Of a stretch of 64,000 bases of DNA, positions 16,456 to 25,666 are shown piece after piece. Source of the DNA: Alphaproteobacteria bacterium (GTDB taxonomy: Bacteria; Pseudomonadota; Alphaproteobacteria; UBA2966; CAIVPW01). The stretch spans positions 1-64,000 of the forward strand of contig CANKGV010000002.1 in the NCBI GenBank assembly GCA_947481575.1, in the 5' to 3' direction. A model generated the notes under the pieces. That model worked only from the letters and a program-made list of their open reading frames with translations. It did not search any database and was not told the origin of the DNA. Numbering within the stretch: position 1 is the stretch's first letter; every line of letters begins with the position of its first letter. The position numbers were made by a program, and so were the translations under genes.

Positions 16456-19211
16456 TGGCCGATGCGGTCCATGATCGCCGGCAGATGCACTTGGTCGGCC
16501 TTGTAGTTGCCGGTCAGCACGTACATCACCAGATTGATGCCGAACCGGAACGCGAACTCGCGCTGGCGTTCGTTGCCCGAACTCACCGGGGCGATCGGCC
16601 AGCCGTCCTTATCCAAGGCCCAGGCGCTCGCCCAGTCGTTGGCGCCGACGATGATCGAAGAAACGCCATCGTTCACGCCGCCCGGATGCTGCACGACCCA
16701 CACGCGGCTGCCGTCCCAGCGGCCAGGAAAATCCTGCAGCAGGTAGAACGACTGCGTCAGCACGTGGTCTTCCGGAATCGGCACCAGCGGCGGCACGTCC
16801 AGGCGGCCCAGCAGCCGTTGCAGGGTCTGGGTGCCCATGCCCACGCCGTTGCCCAACCCGCCGGTGTCGCCGTCACGGGTGTCGAACAGAATGGTGCCGC
16901 CGTTCTTCATGTAGGCGTCGACCCGCGCCAGCGCCTGTTCGGACAGCGGCTTCTGTTCCGCCGTCATCGGCCAGTACAGCAGCGGGAAGAACACCAATTC
17001 GTCTTCTTCCGGGTTCACGCCCACCGGATCGGCGGCTTCCACTGCCGTGCGCCCCGCCATCACGCGGGTCAGGCCCAACAGGCCGATCGCGCTCATGCGG
17101 TCCACGTCCGGGTTGCCGGTTTCGATGTAGGCGAGATGTGTCTGCAGCGCGCCGTCGAGGGCGATCTCCTCCTTGGTCATCGGCGGGGCCAACTGCTGTG
17201 CCTGCACCGGGTGCGGCACCGCCAATACCGCCAGCAGCAACATTCCCGTCACCGCCGCCGGCCCAAACCGCAGCAACCCGCGCAGGCCCAAGCTCGCGAT
17301 CAATTCACCCAGCGCCAGCAACAACGCTGCCGTCAGCAGCCAAGGCATCAAGTTGCGCTCCCGGGTTTCATTGAAGGCGCCAAACGTCGTGCTCTGCGAA
17401 AGGTTCGGCAGCGCGCGCAACACGGGCAGCGTGTTGCCCAGGTTGAACGACTGGCGCGCGTCGTCGGTGCCATAGTAACCGGGCGGATGGCGCGGGCCCG
17501 GTACCAGCGTGGCCAGTTCGGTGCCGATCAGCGGCTGTGCCGCAGCGCCCGGGCTGGTCAAACGGCCGAAGCCGTCCAGGGCGGCGAGCGGCGGCAATGC
17601 CGTCTTGCCCGGCTGCGTCACGACGCCCTGCGACAGGCGCACCAGCGAGCGCAGCATGTCCACGAACAAGCCCGAGAGCGGCAGGTCCGACCAATCGGTG
17701 TTGGCCGTAGTGTGGAACAGTACGATCCAGCCCTGGCCGCGTTTGGCGGCGGTCACCAGCGGCGTCCCGTCTTCCAGGCGCGCCCAGGTTTTGTCGCCCA
17801 GGTCCACCGTCGGCTCGGCGAGCACCTGCCGGGTCACATGCACATCCGGCGGCAGCGCCAAGCCGAGGAACGGGCTGTTCTCGGGGAACGGCGCCAGCTT
17901 GGCCGGCACGGTCCAGGTCATCGCGCCGCCCAGCGAACGCTCACCGGCACGCAGCTTCACCGGCACAAAGTCGTCGTTCTCGTTGGCCAGGTTCGGCCCG
18001 GCGAACCGCACCAGCACGCCGCCCTTGGTCAGCCATTCTTCCAGGCGAGCGCGGTCGGGGCCGACGATCTTGCCCACGTCGGCCATCATCAGCACCGAAA
18101 GTTCACCCTGCAGCACGCCGGCGATGGTGCCGTTGCGCACGTCCGCGAACGGCGACAGTGCGCGCTCCAGGAAATAGCGGCCGGACAGCAGCGGTTGTTC
18201 CGCCTCCAGCGCCTCGCCGGTGACCAGCCCCACGGGCCGGCGGCGCCAGCGCTCATCCAGGAGCGAAACCGCCCCAGCCGAGTTCTGGCCTTCGATCTCC
18301 ACCCGCACGATGCGGTTACGCACCTCCGCCGGCAGGTCGACCGTGAACGGCGCCTCGGTCGCGCCCGCCGCGAAACTCACTTCCTGCCGCGCCAGCAATT
18401 GGCCGCGGTCGGCGCTCGCCCGCACAAAGAATGTGCCCGGCACCGCCGTGGATGCGCGCCGGGCCACGAACTGCAGGTCGACCTCACCGCCGCCCGGGGC
18501 CGACAGCGTCATCGGCAATTGCGCGTCGTCGTCCGCCAGCACGTGCAGCGTTCCCAGCTTGCCCATGGCGTCGGCCAGCTTCTTTGCTGCGGCTTCCGCG
18601 GCGTCGCTTTCGCGCCCGCCGGTCACGCCGTCCGAAAGCCAAAACACTTCCGCCGGCCCGATCATCTTCGCGGTCTCGATGGCCAGGGTGGCGGCGGCGC
18701 GGTCCACCGGCCACGCCTTCGGCTTCAGGCCCTGAATCAAATCGCGCGCATCGCCCGGCGTGAGTACGCCCGACATGCGCAGCGGGCTCCCATCGTTCGG
18801 CGCCGCCGTCGTCAGCACGGCCAGCGGGCGGCCGGAACGTTCCGCGCGATCCACCAAGTTGAGCGCCGAGTCTTGCCGCGCTTGCCAGCGCTCCGCCGAT
18901 GCCCAGCCGTCGTCCACCACCAGCACCACGGTGCCTTCCCCGGACAACAGGTTGCCGGGGTTGAGGATCGGATGCGCCAATGCCAGCACGATCAGCACCG
19001 CCACCACGGCGCGCAAGATCAGCAGCCACAGCGGCGACTTCGCCGGCGTCTCTTCGGGGCTTTGCAACCCGAACAGCAACCGCACGGCAGGGAAGTCGAT
19101 GCGCCGCGGCGCCGGTGGCGTAATCCGCATCAGCCACAGGATCACCGGCAGGGTTGCCAGCGCGGACAAAATCCACGGCGTGGCGAATGCGATGCTGCCG
19201 ATCGTCCACAT
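16452..19211 (-). CDS. BatA-like/DUF4159 domain membrane protein
   Basis: 919 aa. The N-terminal BatA-type membrane module (WILSALATLPVILWLMRI then SPLWLLILRAVVAVLIVLALAHPIL) is followed by a VWA-like domain starting VVLVVDDGWASAERW. A long extracytoplasmic region, a further helix pair near the middle and a C-terminal DUF4159 domain (LPLLYWPMT-type segment, FDTRDGDTGG, SFYLLQDFPGRWDG) complete it. Proteins with this architecture are found in alphaproteobacteria next to MoxR and DUF58 genes. Function is unproven; a stress or envelope-assembly chaperone complex is usually proposed. Three nt separate it from the DUF58 gene. Confidence 0.85.
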   Translation of the reverse strand: MWTIGSIAFATPWILSALATLPVILWLMRITPPAPRRIDFPAVRLLFGLQSPEETPAKSPLWLLILRAVVAVLIVLALAHPILNPGNLLSGEGTVVLVVDDGWASAERWQARQDSALNLVDRAERSGRPLAVLTTAAPNDGSPLRMSGVLTPGDARDLIQGLKPKAWPVDRAAATLAIETAKMIGPAEVFWLSDGVTGGRESDAAEAAAKKLADAMGKLGTLHVLADDDAQLPMTLSAPGGGEVDLQFVARRASTAVPGTFFVRASADRGQLLARQEVSFAAGATEAPFTVDLPAEVRNRIVRVEIEGQNSAGAVSLLDERWRRRPVGLVTGEALEAEQPLLSGRYFLERALSPFADVRNGTIAGVLQGELSVLMMADVGKIVGPDRARLEEWLTKGGVLVRFAGPNLANENDDFVPVKLRAGERSLGGAMTWTVPAKLAPFPENSPFLGLALPPDVHVTRQVLAEPTVDLGDKTWARLEDGTPLVTAAKRGQGWIVLFHTTANTDWSDLPLSGLFVDMLRSLVRLSQGVVTQPGKTALPPLAALDGFGRLTSPGAAAQPLIGTELATLVPGPRHPPGYYGTDDARQSFNLGNTLPVLRALPNLSQSTTFGAFNETRERNLMPWLLTAALLLALGELIASLGLRGLLRFGPAAVTGMLLLAVLAVPHPVQAQQLAPPMTKEEIALDGALQTHLAYIETGNPDVDRMSAIGLLGLTRVMAGRTAVEAADPVGVNPEEDELVFFPLLYWPMTAEQKPLSEQALARVDAYMKNGGTILFDTRDGDTGGLGNGVGMGTQTLQRLLGRLDVPPLVPIPEDHVLTQSFYLLQDFPGRWDGSRVWVVQHPGGVNDGVSSIIVGANDWASAWALDKDGWPIAPVSSGNERQREFAFRFGINLVMYVLTGNYKADQVHLPAIMDRIGQ

Positions 19212-19214
19212 GCC

Positions 19215-20093
19215 CTAGTCGACCTGGTTGGCCAACGACTGGTACAGCGCCAGCAAGGGCGTCTGCGCCGGACGGTCGGTGCGGTGCGTCGTGTAGGTCC
19301 AGCCGGCGCGGCGAGCGGCCATGCTCAGTTCTTCGCGCCGCGCGATCAGGCGCCGCGTATACGATTCGCGCAGGCCCTCGACGCGGCTGATGATCAAACG
19401 CCCTTCGCCTTCCACGCCCTGAAACTCGGTGCGGCCGCTGAACGGCAAGTCTTCCTCGGCCGGGTCCAGCACTTCCAGCAAGTGCCCGGTCACCGCCCGT
19501 GCCGCATAGGTGCGGATCACGTCGGTCAATTCTTCCACCGGGCTCAAGAAGTCGCCGATCAGCACCAGCTCAGCGTTGCGCGGCAGGTGCTCTGGTGGCG
19601 GCAGGCTGTTGCCGGGCGCGCCGGATTCTTCCGCCAGCAACGATTCTGCGATGCGGGTCAGTGCGGCGCGGCCCGATCCGGGCGTGCGCCGGTCGCCCAG
19701 CAACCCGATGCGTTCGCCGCCGCGTACCAGCAACGCGCCCACCGCAAGCAGCAACAGCGTTGCGCGGTCGAGCTTGGATATCTTGGACCAGCGCGAGCGG
19801 TAGCGCATCGAGGCCGAACCGTCGCGCCACAGCCACACGCTTTGGGCCGCTTCCCACTCGTGCTGGCGCACAAACAGGCGGTCGGATTTTGCCGATTGGC
19901 GCCAGTCGATGGCGGTGGCCGCGTCCCCTTGCTGGTAGCGCCGGAACTGCCAAAAGCTCTCGCCTGTGCCGACGCGGCGGCGTCCGTGGACGCCTTGCGC
20001 CACGGTTGCCGCAACCCGCTCCGCCGCCACCAGCAAGGGCGGCAGCGTCGAGGCCAGCGCTTCAGCGCGCTGCCGGACCGCGATGTCGGCCAT
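19215..20093 (-). CDS. DUF58 domain protein
   Basis: 292 aa. The DUF58 signature spans the first third: GTGESFWQFRRYQQGDAATAIDWR followed by SAKSDRLFVRQHEWE, with the DxS region in LWRDGSASM and a VWA-like remainder. DUF58 proteins are regularly encoded directly after MoxR AAA+ ATPases and are thought to be their partners or substrates. Here the MoxR gene lies 21 nt upstream and the BatA/DUF4159 gene 3 nt downstream, so a single transcript is likely. Confidence 0.88.
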   Translation of the reverse strand: MADIAVRQRAEALASTLPPLLVAAERVAATVAQGVHGRRRVGTGESFWQFRRYQQGDAATAIDWRQSAKSDRLFVRQHEWEAAQSVWLWRDGSASMRYRSRWSKISKLDRATLLLLAVGALLVRGGERIGLLGDRRTPGSGRAALTRIAESLLAEESGAPGNSLPPPEHLPRNAELVLIGDFLSPVEELTDVIRTYAARAVTGHLLEVLDPAEEDLPFSGRTEFQGVEGEGRLIISRVEGLRESYTRRLIARREELSMAARRAGWTYTTHRTDRPAQTPLLALYQSLANQVD

Positions 20094-20114
20094 CGTGATG
20101 GGTTCCGCGCCGGC

Positions 20115-21131
20115 CTACGCGAGCGGCTGGCACAAGAGGCGGATGATGCTCGGCATCGTCACGCCTTCGGCGCGCGCCGAGAAGTTCAGCGCCATGCGGT
20201 GCCGCAACACCGGCGCCGCAAGCGCCAGCACGTCGTCCGCCGACGGCGCGAACCGGCCGTCGAGCAACGCGCGGGCGCGTACTGCAAGCATCAATGCTTG
20301 GCTGGCGCGGGGCCCTGGGCCCCACGCCACGTGCTTGCGCACTTCTTCATACTGCGAAGTCTCGGGGCGTCCGTCGCGCACCAGCGTCAGGATCGCATCC
20401 ATGATCTTCTCGCCGACCGGAATGCGGCGCACCAGACGCTGCGCGGCCTCGAAGTCCGACCAGCTCATCGCTTCCGAGGGCTTGCGCTCGAAGGCGCCCG
20501 TGGTCGCCAGCAGCATCTCGCGCTCGGCGGCCAAGTCCGGATAGGTCACGTCGATCTGCAACAGGAACCGGTCCAGTTGCGCTTCCGGCAGCGGGTAGGT
20601 GCCTTCTTGCTCCAGCGGGTTCTGGGTTGCCAGCACATGGAACGGGTGGGGCAGGGGGTGGCGCACGCCGCCCACCGAAACCTCGCGCTCCTGCATCGAT
20701 TGCAGCAGCGCCGATTGGGTACGGGGCGAAGCGCGGTTGATTTCGTCGGCCATCAGCAACTGGCAGAACACCGGCCCCTGGATGAACCGGAAGGACCGGC
20801 GGCCGCTTTCCGACTCTTCCAGTACTTCCGAGCCCAGAATGTCGGCAGGCATCAGGTCGGGGGTGAACTGCACGCGCTTGGCGGACAGGCCCAGCACTTG
20901 GCCCAGCGTTTCCACCAGGCGGGTCTTGGCTAGGCCCGGCACGCCGATCAGCAGGGCATGACCGCCCGCCAGCAGCGTGATCAGGGTCTCCTCGACCACT
21001 TGGTGCTGGCCGAAAATCACCTCGCCAATGCGCCGGCGGACTTCCGCCAAACGCTTGCCCAGTGCCTCGACCTCGGCCACCGCCGCCTCGGTGCTGACCA
21101 CCGGGGTGCGTACGTCTTCTTGCATGCTCAC
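20115..21131 (-). CDS. MoxR family AAA+ ATPase
   Basis: 338 aa. Walker A GVPGLAKTRLVETL, Walker B LLMADEINRASPRTQSALLQSM, sensor-1 TQNPLEQEGTYPLPEAQLDRF and the helical lid with RASQALMLAVRARALL. MoxR ATPases act as chaperones that insert cofactors or assemble complexes of partner VWA/DUF58 proteins. It is the first gene of the four-gene operon running to 14368. The 262 nt upstream separate it from the divergent Nudix gene and must hold its promoter; no clear -35/-10 pair was recognised there. Confidence 0.92.
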   Translation of the reverse strand: MSMQEDVRTPVVSTEAAVAEVEALGKRLAEVRRRIGEVIFGQHQVVEETLITLLAGGHALLIGVPGLAKTRLVETLGQVLGLSAKRVQFTPDLMPADILGSEVLEESESGRRSFRFIQGPVFCQLLMADEINRASPRTQSALLQSMQEREVSVGGVRHPLPHPFHVLATQNPLEQEGTYPLPEAQLDRFLLQIDVTYPDLAAEREMLLATTGAFERKPSEAMSWSDFEAAQRLVRRIPVGEKIMDAILTLVRDGRPETSQYEEVRKHVAWGPGPRASQALMLAVRARALLDGRFAPSADDVLALAAPVLRHRMALNFSARAEGVTMPSIIRLLCQPLA

Positions 21132-21393
21132 TGCTACCGCTCCGCGACGGAAAGATTACGAGACCCGGCGGACGCACCGTCGGAGTTGCCGCCGCGGAAC
21201 CAGGGGACCCATGGCCCGCCGGCGCGACCCAAACACGACCGCGCCGATCCGCCCCGGATTGGCAAACGCTAGCACGGACGGGCAGGGGGCAAAAGGGATG
21301 CGGTCTACACGCTGCCGTGTTGGCGGCGTGGGGTTCTGCGCCGGGGAATGGTATGAGTCGTCCGACGGGACTATCAGGGTCAGGGACCAACCG

Positions 21394-21981
21394 GTGATTA
21401 CCAGCCCGCGCCCAAACTTTCGGTGGATCCAACACCGGTTGGCTGTGTCCGCACCGGCCGCGGTGCCCGGCACCGGCGCGGCTGTGGCCGCTGCGGTGTT
21501 GGTTCCGCTCGTGGACCGTCCCGCCGGGATGACCGTCCTGCTCACCCGGCGCACCGATACCTTGGCCGACCACGCGGGCCAGATCAGCTTTCCAGGCGGC
21601 CGCATCGAATTGTCCGACCCCACGCCGGAGGCTGCCGCCCTGCGCGAGACCTGGGAAGAGATTGGCCTCGGTGCCGAATATATCGACATCGCCGGCCGTC
21701 TCGATGAATTGCTCACCGGCACCGGCTTCCACGTCACGCCGGTGGTGGGGGTGGTCGTGCCCGGGTTCACCCTGGCGTTGGCAGGCGGCGAGGTCGCGGA
21801 AGCGTTCGAGGTGCCTCTGGCGTTTCTGCTCGACCCCGCCAGCCACCGTCGCGAGACCGCCACCGTCGGCGGTGCGCTGCGCACCTTCGATGTGTTCGAC
21901 TACCGGGACCGCCGGATCTGGGGCGCGACGGCGCGCGTACTGGTCGATTTGGCGCGGCGCCTAGCGCCGGTGACCGCATGA
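21394..21981 (+). CDS. Nudix hydrolase, CoA pyrophosphatase-like
   Basis: 195 aa. The Nudix box is present (GGRIE...EAAALRETWEEIGLG), preceded by TLADHAGQISFPGG, a segment typical of the NudL/CoAse branch (UPF0035) that cleaves CoA and acyl-CoA to 4'-phosphopantetheine derivatives and 3',5'-ADP. The GTG start is favoured by AGGGA 7 nt upstream and gives a normal N-terminus. An in-frame ATG at 21298 with a fair ribosome site would add 32 residues of unlikely composition. It overlaps the next gene by 4 nt (ATGA). Confidence 0.87.
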   Translation: MITSPRPNFRWIQHRLAVSAPAAVPGTGAAVAAAVLVPLVDRPAGMTVLLTRRTDTLADHAGQISFPGGRIELSDPTPEAAALRETWEEIGLGAEYIDIAGRLDELLTGTGFHVTPVVGVVVPGFTLALAGGEVAEAFEVPLAFLLDPASHRRETATVGGALRTFDVFDYRDRRIWGATARVLVDLARRLAPVTA

Positions 21982-22259
21982 TTCGCGCGCTGCGCTACCT
22001 GATCCTGTTTCTACTGCCGTTTGTCCTCTACGGCGTGTGGATCCTCGTTGCCCGCCGCCGCGCCCTGGGGCATGAAAACGAGCCCAATTGGCGCGATGCG
22101 CCGTTGGTGTGGCTGACCGCGGCCGGAGTCGTGTTGATGCTCAGTGCGTTGTTCGCCACCGCGATCCTCACCGGGGAACCGAAAGGCGGCGTCTACGTGC
22201 CCCCGCATGTCGAAGATGGCCAAGTGGTGCCGGGCCAGGTCGTGCGTCCCGCGCCATGA
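21978..22259 (+). CDS. DUF6111 family small membrane protein
   Basis: 93 aa with two hydrophobic helices (about 5-24 and 45-65) and a short soluble tail ending VEDGQVVPGQVV. It matches the small alphaproteobacterial DUF6111 family, which commonly sits between a CoA-pyrophosphatase-type Nudix gene and cca. It overlaps both neighbours by 4 nt, so it is translated as part of a Nudix-DUF6111-cca operon. Function unknown. Confidence 0.8.
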   Translation: MIRALRYLILFLLPFVLYGVWILVARRRALGHENEPNWRDAPLVWLTAAGVVLMLSALFATAILTGEPKGGVYVPPHVEDGQVVPGQVVRPAP

Positions 22260-23509
22260 AGCCCGTTGCCGAACGGCTTACGCCGCAGCCCTGGATGTCC
22301 GCGCCCGAAACGGTTGCGGTGATCGCCGCGCTTACGGCACGCGGCGGCACCGCCCGCTTTGTCGGCGGCTGCGTGCGCGACAGCGTGCTGCGCCGCCCGG
22401 TCAAAGACGTCGACATCGCGACCAGCGACGTCCCGGAAACGGTGCTCGATCTGCTCACCGCGGCAGGCCTGGAGGTCGCCCCCACGGGCCTTGCCCACGG
22501 CACCGTCACGGCGATCTCGGGGGGCCTGCCGTTCGAGATCACCACCTTGCGCCGCGATGTTGCCACCGATGGCCGCCGCGCCACCGTGGCGTTCACCGAC
22601 GACTGGGCGGCGGATGCCGCGCGCCGTGATTTCACGCTCAACGCGCTGTACCTCGACCCCGACGGCACGCTGTACGACCCCACCGGCGGCCTGCCCGATT
22701 TGCGCGCGGGCCGGGTGCGGTTCGTCGGCGATCCGGCGAGCCGGATTCAAGAAGACTATCTGCGCATCCTGCGGTTCTTCCGCATCTACGCGCACTACGG
22801 CAAGCCGCCCCCCGATGCCGCGGCGCTCGCCGCCTGCCAGCAGCACGCCGCCGGGTTGGCGCAGCTTTCGGCCGAACGCGTGGCGCACGAACTGCTGCGG
22901 ATTCTCGGCGCTGCCGATCCCGCCGCGGTGCTGGAGCTCACGGCGCGCACCGGGGTGCTCGCCCGGATCGTGCCGGAGGCTGCCAACCTTGACCGGCTAG
23001 GAGCGCTGGCGCGCTGCGATGGCGCCGACCCGTCGCCGCTGCGGCGGCTGGCCGCCGTGGCGCACGGTGGGCCCGACGATATGGCCGCGTTGGCCAACCG
23101 GCTGAAGCTGTCGAACAAGGACCGCGACCGCTTGGTGGCGCTGGCGGTACCTGCGCTGATCACCACCACGGCGGACCCGATCACGCGGCGGGCGCTGTTG
23201 TACCGGAGTGGTCGGGAGAGCTTTGCCGACTCGGTCTATCTGCGCTGGGCGGCGGACGAATTGGACAACGCCGCCGGCTGGCAGGCACTGCTTACGGAGG
23301 CCGCCCACTGGCGCAAGCCGATGTTGCCGGTCGGCGGTGAAGACGCCCTGGCCGCAGGTGTTCCGCGCGGGCCCGAAGTCGGCCATGCCCTGCAAGCGGT
23401 CGAAGATCTCTGGATCGCCAGCGACTTCCTCGCTGGCCGCGGCGAACTGTTGGCCGAACTCTGGCAGATCGGCCGCGCCTTTGGCGGCCGGTCTGCCAGC
23501 GGTGACTAA
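22256..23509 (+). CDS. cca: CCA tRNA nucleotidyltransferase / polyA polymerase family
   Basis: 417 aa class II nucleotidyltransferase that adds or repairs the tRNA 3' CCA end. Conserved motifs: FVGGCVRDSVLRRPVKDVDIATSD (nucleotidyltransferase metal site), RRDFTLNALYLDPDG, then DPASRIQEDYLRILRFFRIYA. The C-terminal helical domain is less conserved. The ATG lies within the DUF6111 stop (ATGA). Its 3' end overlaps the convergent next gene by 4 nt. The one tRNA in the window encodes its own CCA, so a repair role is as likely as synthesis. Confidence 0.92.
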   Translation: MKPVAERLTPQPWMSAPETVAVIAALTARGGTARFVGGCVRDSVLRRPVKDVDIATSDVPETVLDLLTAAGLEVAPTGLAHGTVTAISGGLPFEITTLRRDVATDGRRATVAFTDDWAADAARRDFTLNALYLDPDGTLYDPTGGLPDLRAGRVRFVGDPASRIQEDYLRILRFFRIYAHYGKPPPDAAALAACQQHAAGLAQLSAERVAHELLRILGAADPAAVLELTARTGVLARIVPEAANLDRLGALARCDGADPSPLRRLAAVAHGGPDDMAALANRLKLSNKDRDRLVALAVPALITTTADPITRRALLYRSGRESFADSVYLRWAADELDNAAGWQALLTEAAHWRKPMLPVGGEDALAAGVPRGPEVGHALQAVEDLWIASDFLAGRGELLAELWQIGRAFGGRSASGD

Positions 23510-23958
23510 GCTTCGGCCAGGGTCTGGGCCAGCGCGACCATCCGCGCCATCTGGTCCAAGCGTTTGCGGTCGGCGCCCTCGCGGGCGGCGTCCAGGGCGG
23601 TCGCGTGGTGCTGCCACAGGTCGGCCCAGTTCTGAATACGCGGCGCTCGGCTCACCTTGCCCAGCTTGCGCATCACGTTGCGGCTGCTGATCGGCAGGGT
23701 CAGCGCCAGTGCGTCGGCCTCCTCAAAGCCGGCGCCCACAAGCTCCGAGGCCAGCCGCACTGCTTCCGGCCCCGTCATCTTGGCAAGGTCGTAGCGTGCG
23801 GCGATGCGCTTCAGGTCCAGCATCGCTGGTACCGGCATGGTGTTGCGCGGGTGGCGAACCACCACGCGGGAAAGGATCTGCCCCGGGGCCGCAACCTTGG
23901 CCTCCAGCGAACCGGAGGGGGATGCGGTGGCTGATACGGTCGGTGATGGATGTCCCAT
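23506..23958 (-). CDS. Hypothetical protein, 150 aa
   Basis: A small protein with a low-complexity N-terminus (about 1-40) and then an alpha-helical region: LDLKRIAARYDLAKMTGPEA, LVGAGFEEADALAL, AREGADRKRLDQMARMVALAQTLAEA. No membrane segment, signal peptide or metal motif. Codon use fits the neighbours and the frame ends precisely at cca with a 4-nt tail-to-tail overlap, which supports a real gene. I do not recognise a family. Confidence 0.65.
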   Translation of the reverse strand: MGHPSPTVSATASPSGSLEAKVAAPGQILSRVVVRHPRNTMPVPAMLDLKRIAARYDLAKMTGPEAVRLASELVGAGFEEADALALTLPISSRNVMRKLGKVSRAPRIQNWADLWQHHATALDAAREGADRKRLDQMARMVALAQTLAEA

Positions 23959-24118
23959 CTATTCCTCGTCTGACCAGGGGTGCGGCCCCGGAATTGTGCG
24001 GCAGCGTTCGTGGCGCAACCGAAGCAATCCGCGTGCCGTTCGGGCGGGCGAGGAAACGTGCGGGTGGGGACGTTGACGGGGGTCCGGCCGGTGCGTCAAA
24101 CGACCGCTCGCGAGGTGC

Positions 24119-24141
24119 CGCCCGGCAAATCCTGCCGGGCG
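24119..24141 (-). terminator. Hairpin downstream of hemF
   Basis: Perfect 9-bp stem CGCCCGGCA/TGCCGGGCG with a 5-nt loop, beginning 10 nt after the hemF stop on the transcribed strand. No run of T follows, so it is either a weak intrinsic terminator or an mRNA-stabilising 3' hairpin. Confidence 0.4.
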
Positions 24142-24151
24142 CGGTGGGGCC

Positions 24152-25066
24152 TTACGGCCAGCGCACCTCCGGTGGCAGCGACATCAAAATCGCTTCCACG
24201 TTGCCGCCGGTGCGCAGGCCGAATTGGGTGCCGCGGTCGTGCAGCAGGTTGAACTCTACGTACCGCCCGCGCCGCACCAACTGGTGCTCGCGCTGGGCCG
24301 CGGTCCACGGCCGGTTCATGTGGCGCCGCACGATGGCGGAATACGCGGTCTGGAACGCGCGCCCCACGTCCTGGACGAACGCGAAGTCCTTCTCCCAGTC
24401 GCCGCTGTTGTGGTTGTCGAAGAAGATTCCGCCCACGCCACGCGGCTCCTTGCGGTGCGGCAGGTAGAAATACTCGTCGCACCACTTCTTGAAGCGTGGG
24501 TAGTAGCCGGGGTCGGCCTTGTCGCATACCCGCTTGTACTCGGCGTGAAACGCGGCGGTGTCGGCGTCGTCCGGCACCATCGGCGTCAGGTCGCCGCCGC
24601 CGCCGAACCATGCCGTGGTGGTGGCGATCTGGCGGGTGTTCATGTGCGCCGCCGGTACGAGCGGCGAGCGCATGTGCGACACCAGCGAGATGCCGCACGC
24701 CCAGAAGCTTGGGTCCTTGTCGGCCCCCGGCATGGTCTTGGCGAACTCGGGCGAAAACTTGCCCATCACCTCCGAGAAGTTGACCCCGACCTTCTCGAAC
24801 ACACGGCCCTTCATCACGCTCATCACGCCGCCGCCCGCGTCCGCGCCGTCTTCCGACGGCCGCCGCCACTCGGTACGCTCGAACTTGCCGGGCGCCGCGT
24901 CGCTGCCCGTTCCGGTCAATTCCCGCTCGATCTGCTCGAATTCGGCGCAAATGCTGTCGCGCAATGCGCGAAACCAAGTGGCGGCGCGCTGTTTACGGGT
25001 TGCGGGATCGTTCGCGGGGGTGGCGTGTTGCAATTTGTCGCTCCGCAAGCTGGCCTGTGGACACAT
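24152..25066 (-). CDS. hemF: Coproporphyrinogen-III oxidase, aerobic
   Basis: Oxygen-dependent decarboxylation of coproporphyrinogen III to protoporphyrinogen IX in haem synthesis. Family motifs: [32 protein letters not shown], the [15 protein letters not shown] stretch, [15 protein letters not shown] and the C-terminal SLPPEVRW. About 304 aa from the ATG used (MCPQASLR), which lacks a ribosome site. A TTG at 25033 has GGAG 7 nt upstream and gives a 293-aa protein starting QHATPAN; it is a serious alternative. Divergent from petABC, so haem supply and cytochrome bc1 genes share a promoter region. Confidence 0.93.
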   Translation of the reverse strand: MCPQASLRSDKLQHATPANDPATRKQRAATWFRALRDSICAEFEQIERELTGTGSDAAPGKFERTEWRRPSEDGADAGGGVMSVMKGRVFEKVGVNFSEVMGKFSPEFAKTMPGADKDPSFWACGISLVSHMRSPLVPAAHMNTRQIATTTAWFGGGGDLTPMVPDDADTAAFHAEYKRVCDKADPGYYPRFKKWCDEYFYLPHRKEPRGVGGIFFDNHNSGDWEKDFAFVQDVGRAFQTAYSAIVRRHMNRPWTAAQREHQLVRRGRYVEFNLLHDRGTQFGLRTGGNVEAILMSLPPEVRWP

Positions 25067-25126
25067 GTACCAAACCATGCGACACAAATTGGAATTCTGC
25101 GGATTCCGCAAGAGGTAGTAGTACGT

Positions 25127-25663
25127 ATGGCTGGTGAGCCCTCCGGCGCTGACAAGAATCGCCGCGACTTCCTCTACATTGCCACTGGCGCCATGGCCAC
25201 GGCAGGCACTGCCGTAGCGCTGTGGCCGTTCATCCACCAAATGAATCCCGCCGCCGATGTGCTGGCGTTGGCCTCCATCGAAGTCGACCTCTCGGGGGTT
25301 CCGGTCGGTCAGGCCATCACCGTGCGCTGGCGCGGCAAGCCGGTATTCATCCGCCACCGCACGCCCGACGAAATCGCCGAAGCGCAAAAGGTCGATGTCG
25401 GAACGCTACGCGATCCGCAGGCCGATAGCGCCCGCGTGCAAAAGCCGGAATGGCTGGTGATGGTCGGCGTCTGTACGCACCTGGGTTGCATCCCGCTCGG
25501 CCAGAAAGACACCGACCCGCACGGCGAGTTCGATGGCTGGTTCTGTCCCTGCCACGGCTCGCAGTACGATAGCTCGGGCCGCATCCGCAAAGGACCGGCG
25601 CCGCAGAACCTCGAAGTCCCGCAATACGCGTTCATCGATGCGAACCGCATCAGGATCGGCTAG
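25127..25663 (+). CDS. petA: Ubiquinol-cytochrome c reductase Rieske iron-sulfur subunit
   Basis: 178 aa. A twin-arginine-type N-terminus ([25 protein letters not shown]) serves as the single membrane anchor and Tat export signal. The Rieske 2Fe-2S ligands are in CTHLGC and CPCHGSQYD. It passes electrons from quinol at the Qo site of the bc1 complex to cytochrome c1. The ATG has AGAGG 11 nt upstream. petB starts 3 nt after its stop, and the order petABC is the standard bc1 operon. Confidence 0.95.
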   Translation: MAGEPSGADKNRRDFLYIATGAMATAGTAVALWPFIHQMNPAADVLALASIEVDLSGVPVGQAITVRWRGKPVFIRHRTPDEIAEAQKVDVGTLRDPQADSARVQKPEWLVMVGVCTHLGCIPLGQKDTDPHGEFDGWFCPCHGSQYDSSGRIRKGPAPQNLEVPQYAFIDANRIRIG

Positions 25664-25666
25664 GGC

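Noticed and set aside
16254-20933. A 1,559-codon open frame on the plus strand
   Set aside because: It lies wholly antisense to the VWA-like, DUF4159, DUF58 and MoxR genes, is dominated by His, Gln, Arg and Ala, and shows no domains. Long antisense frames are expected in high-GC DNA opposite strongly biased genes.
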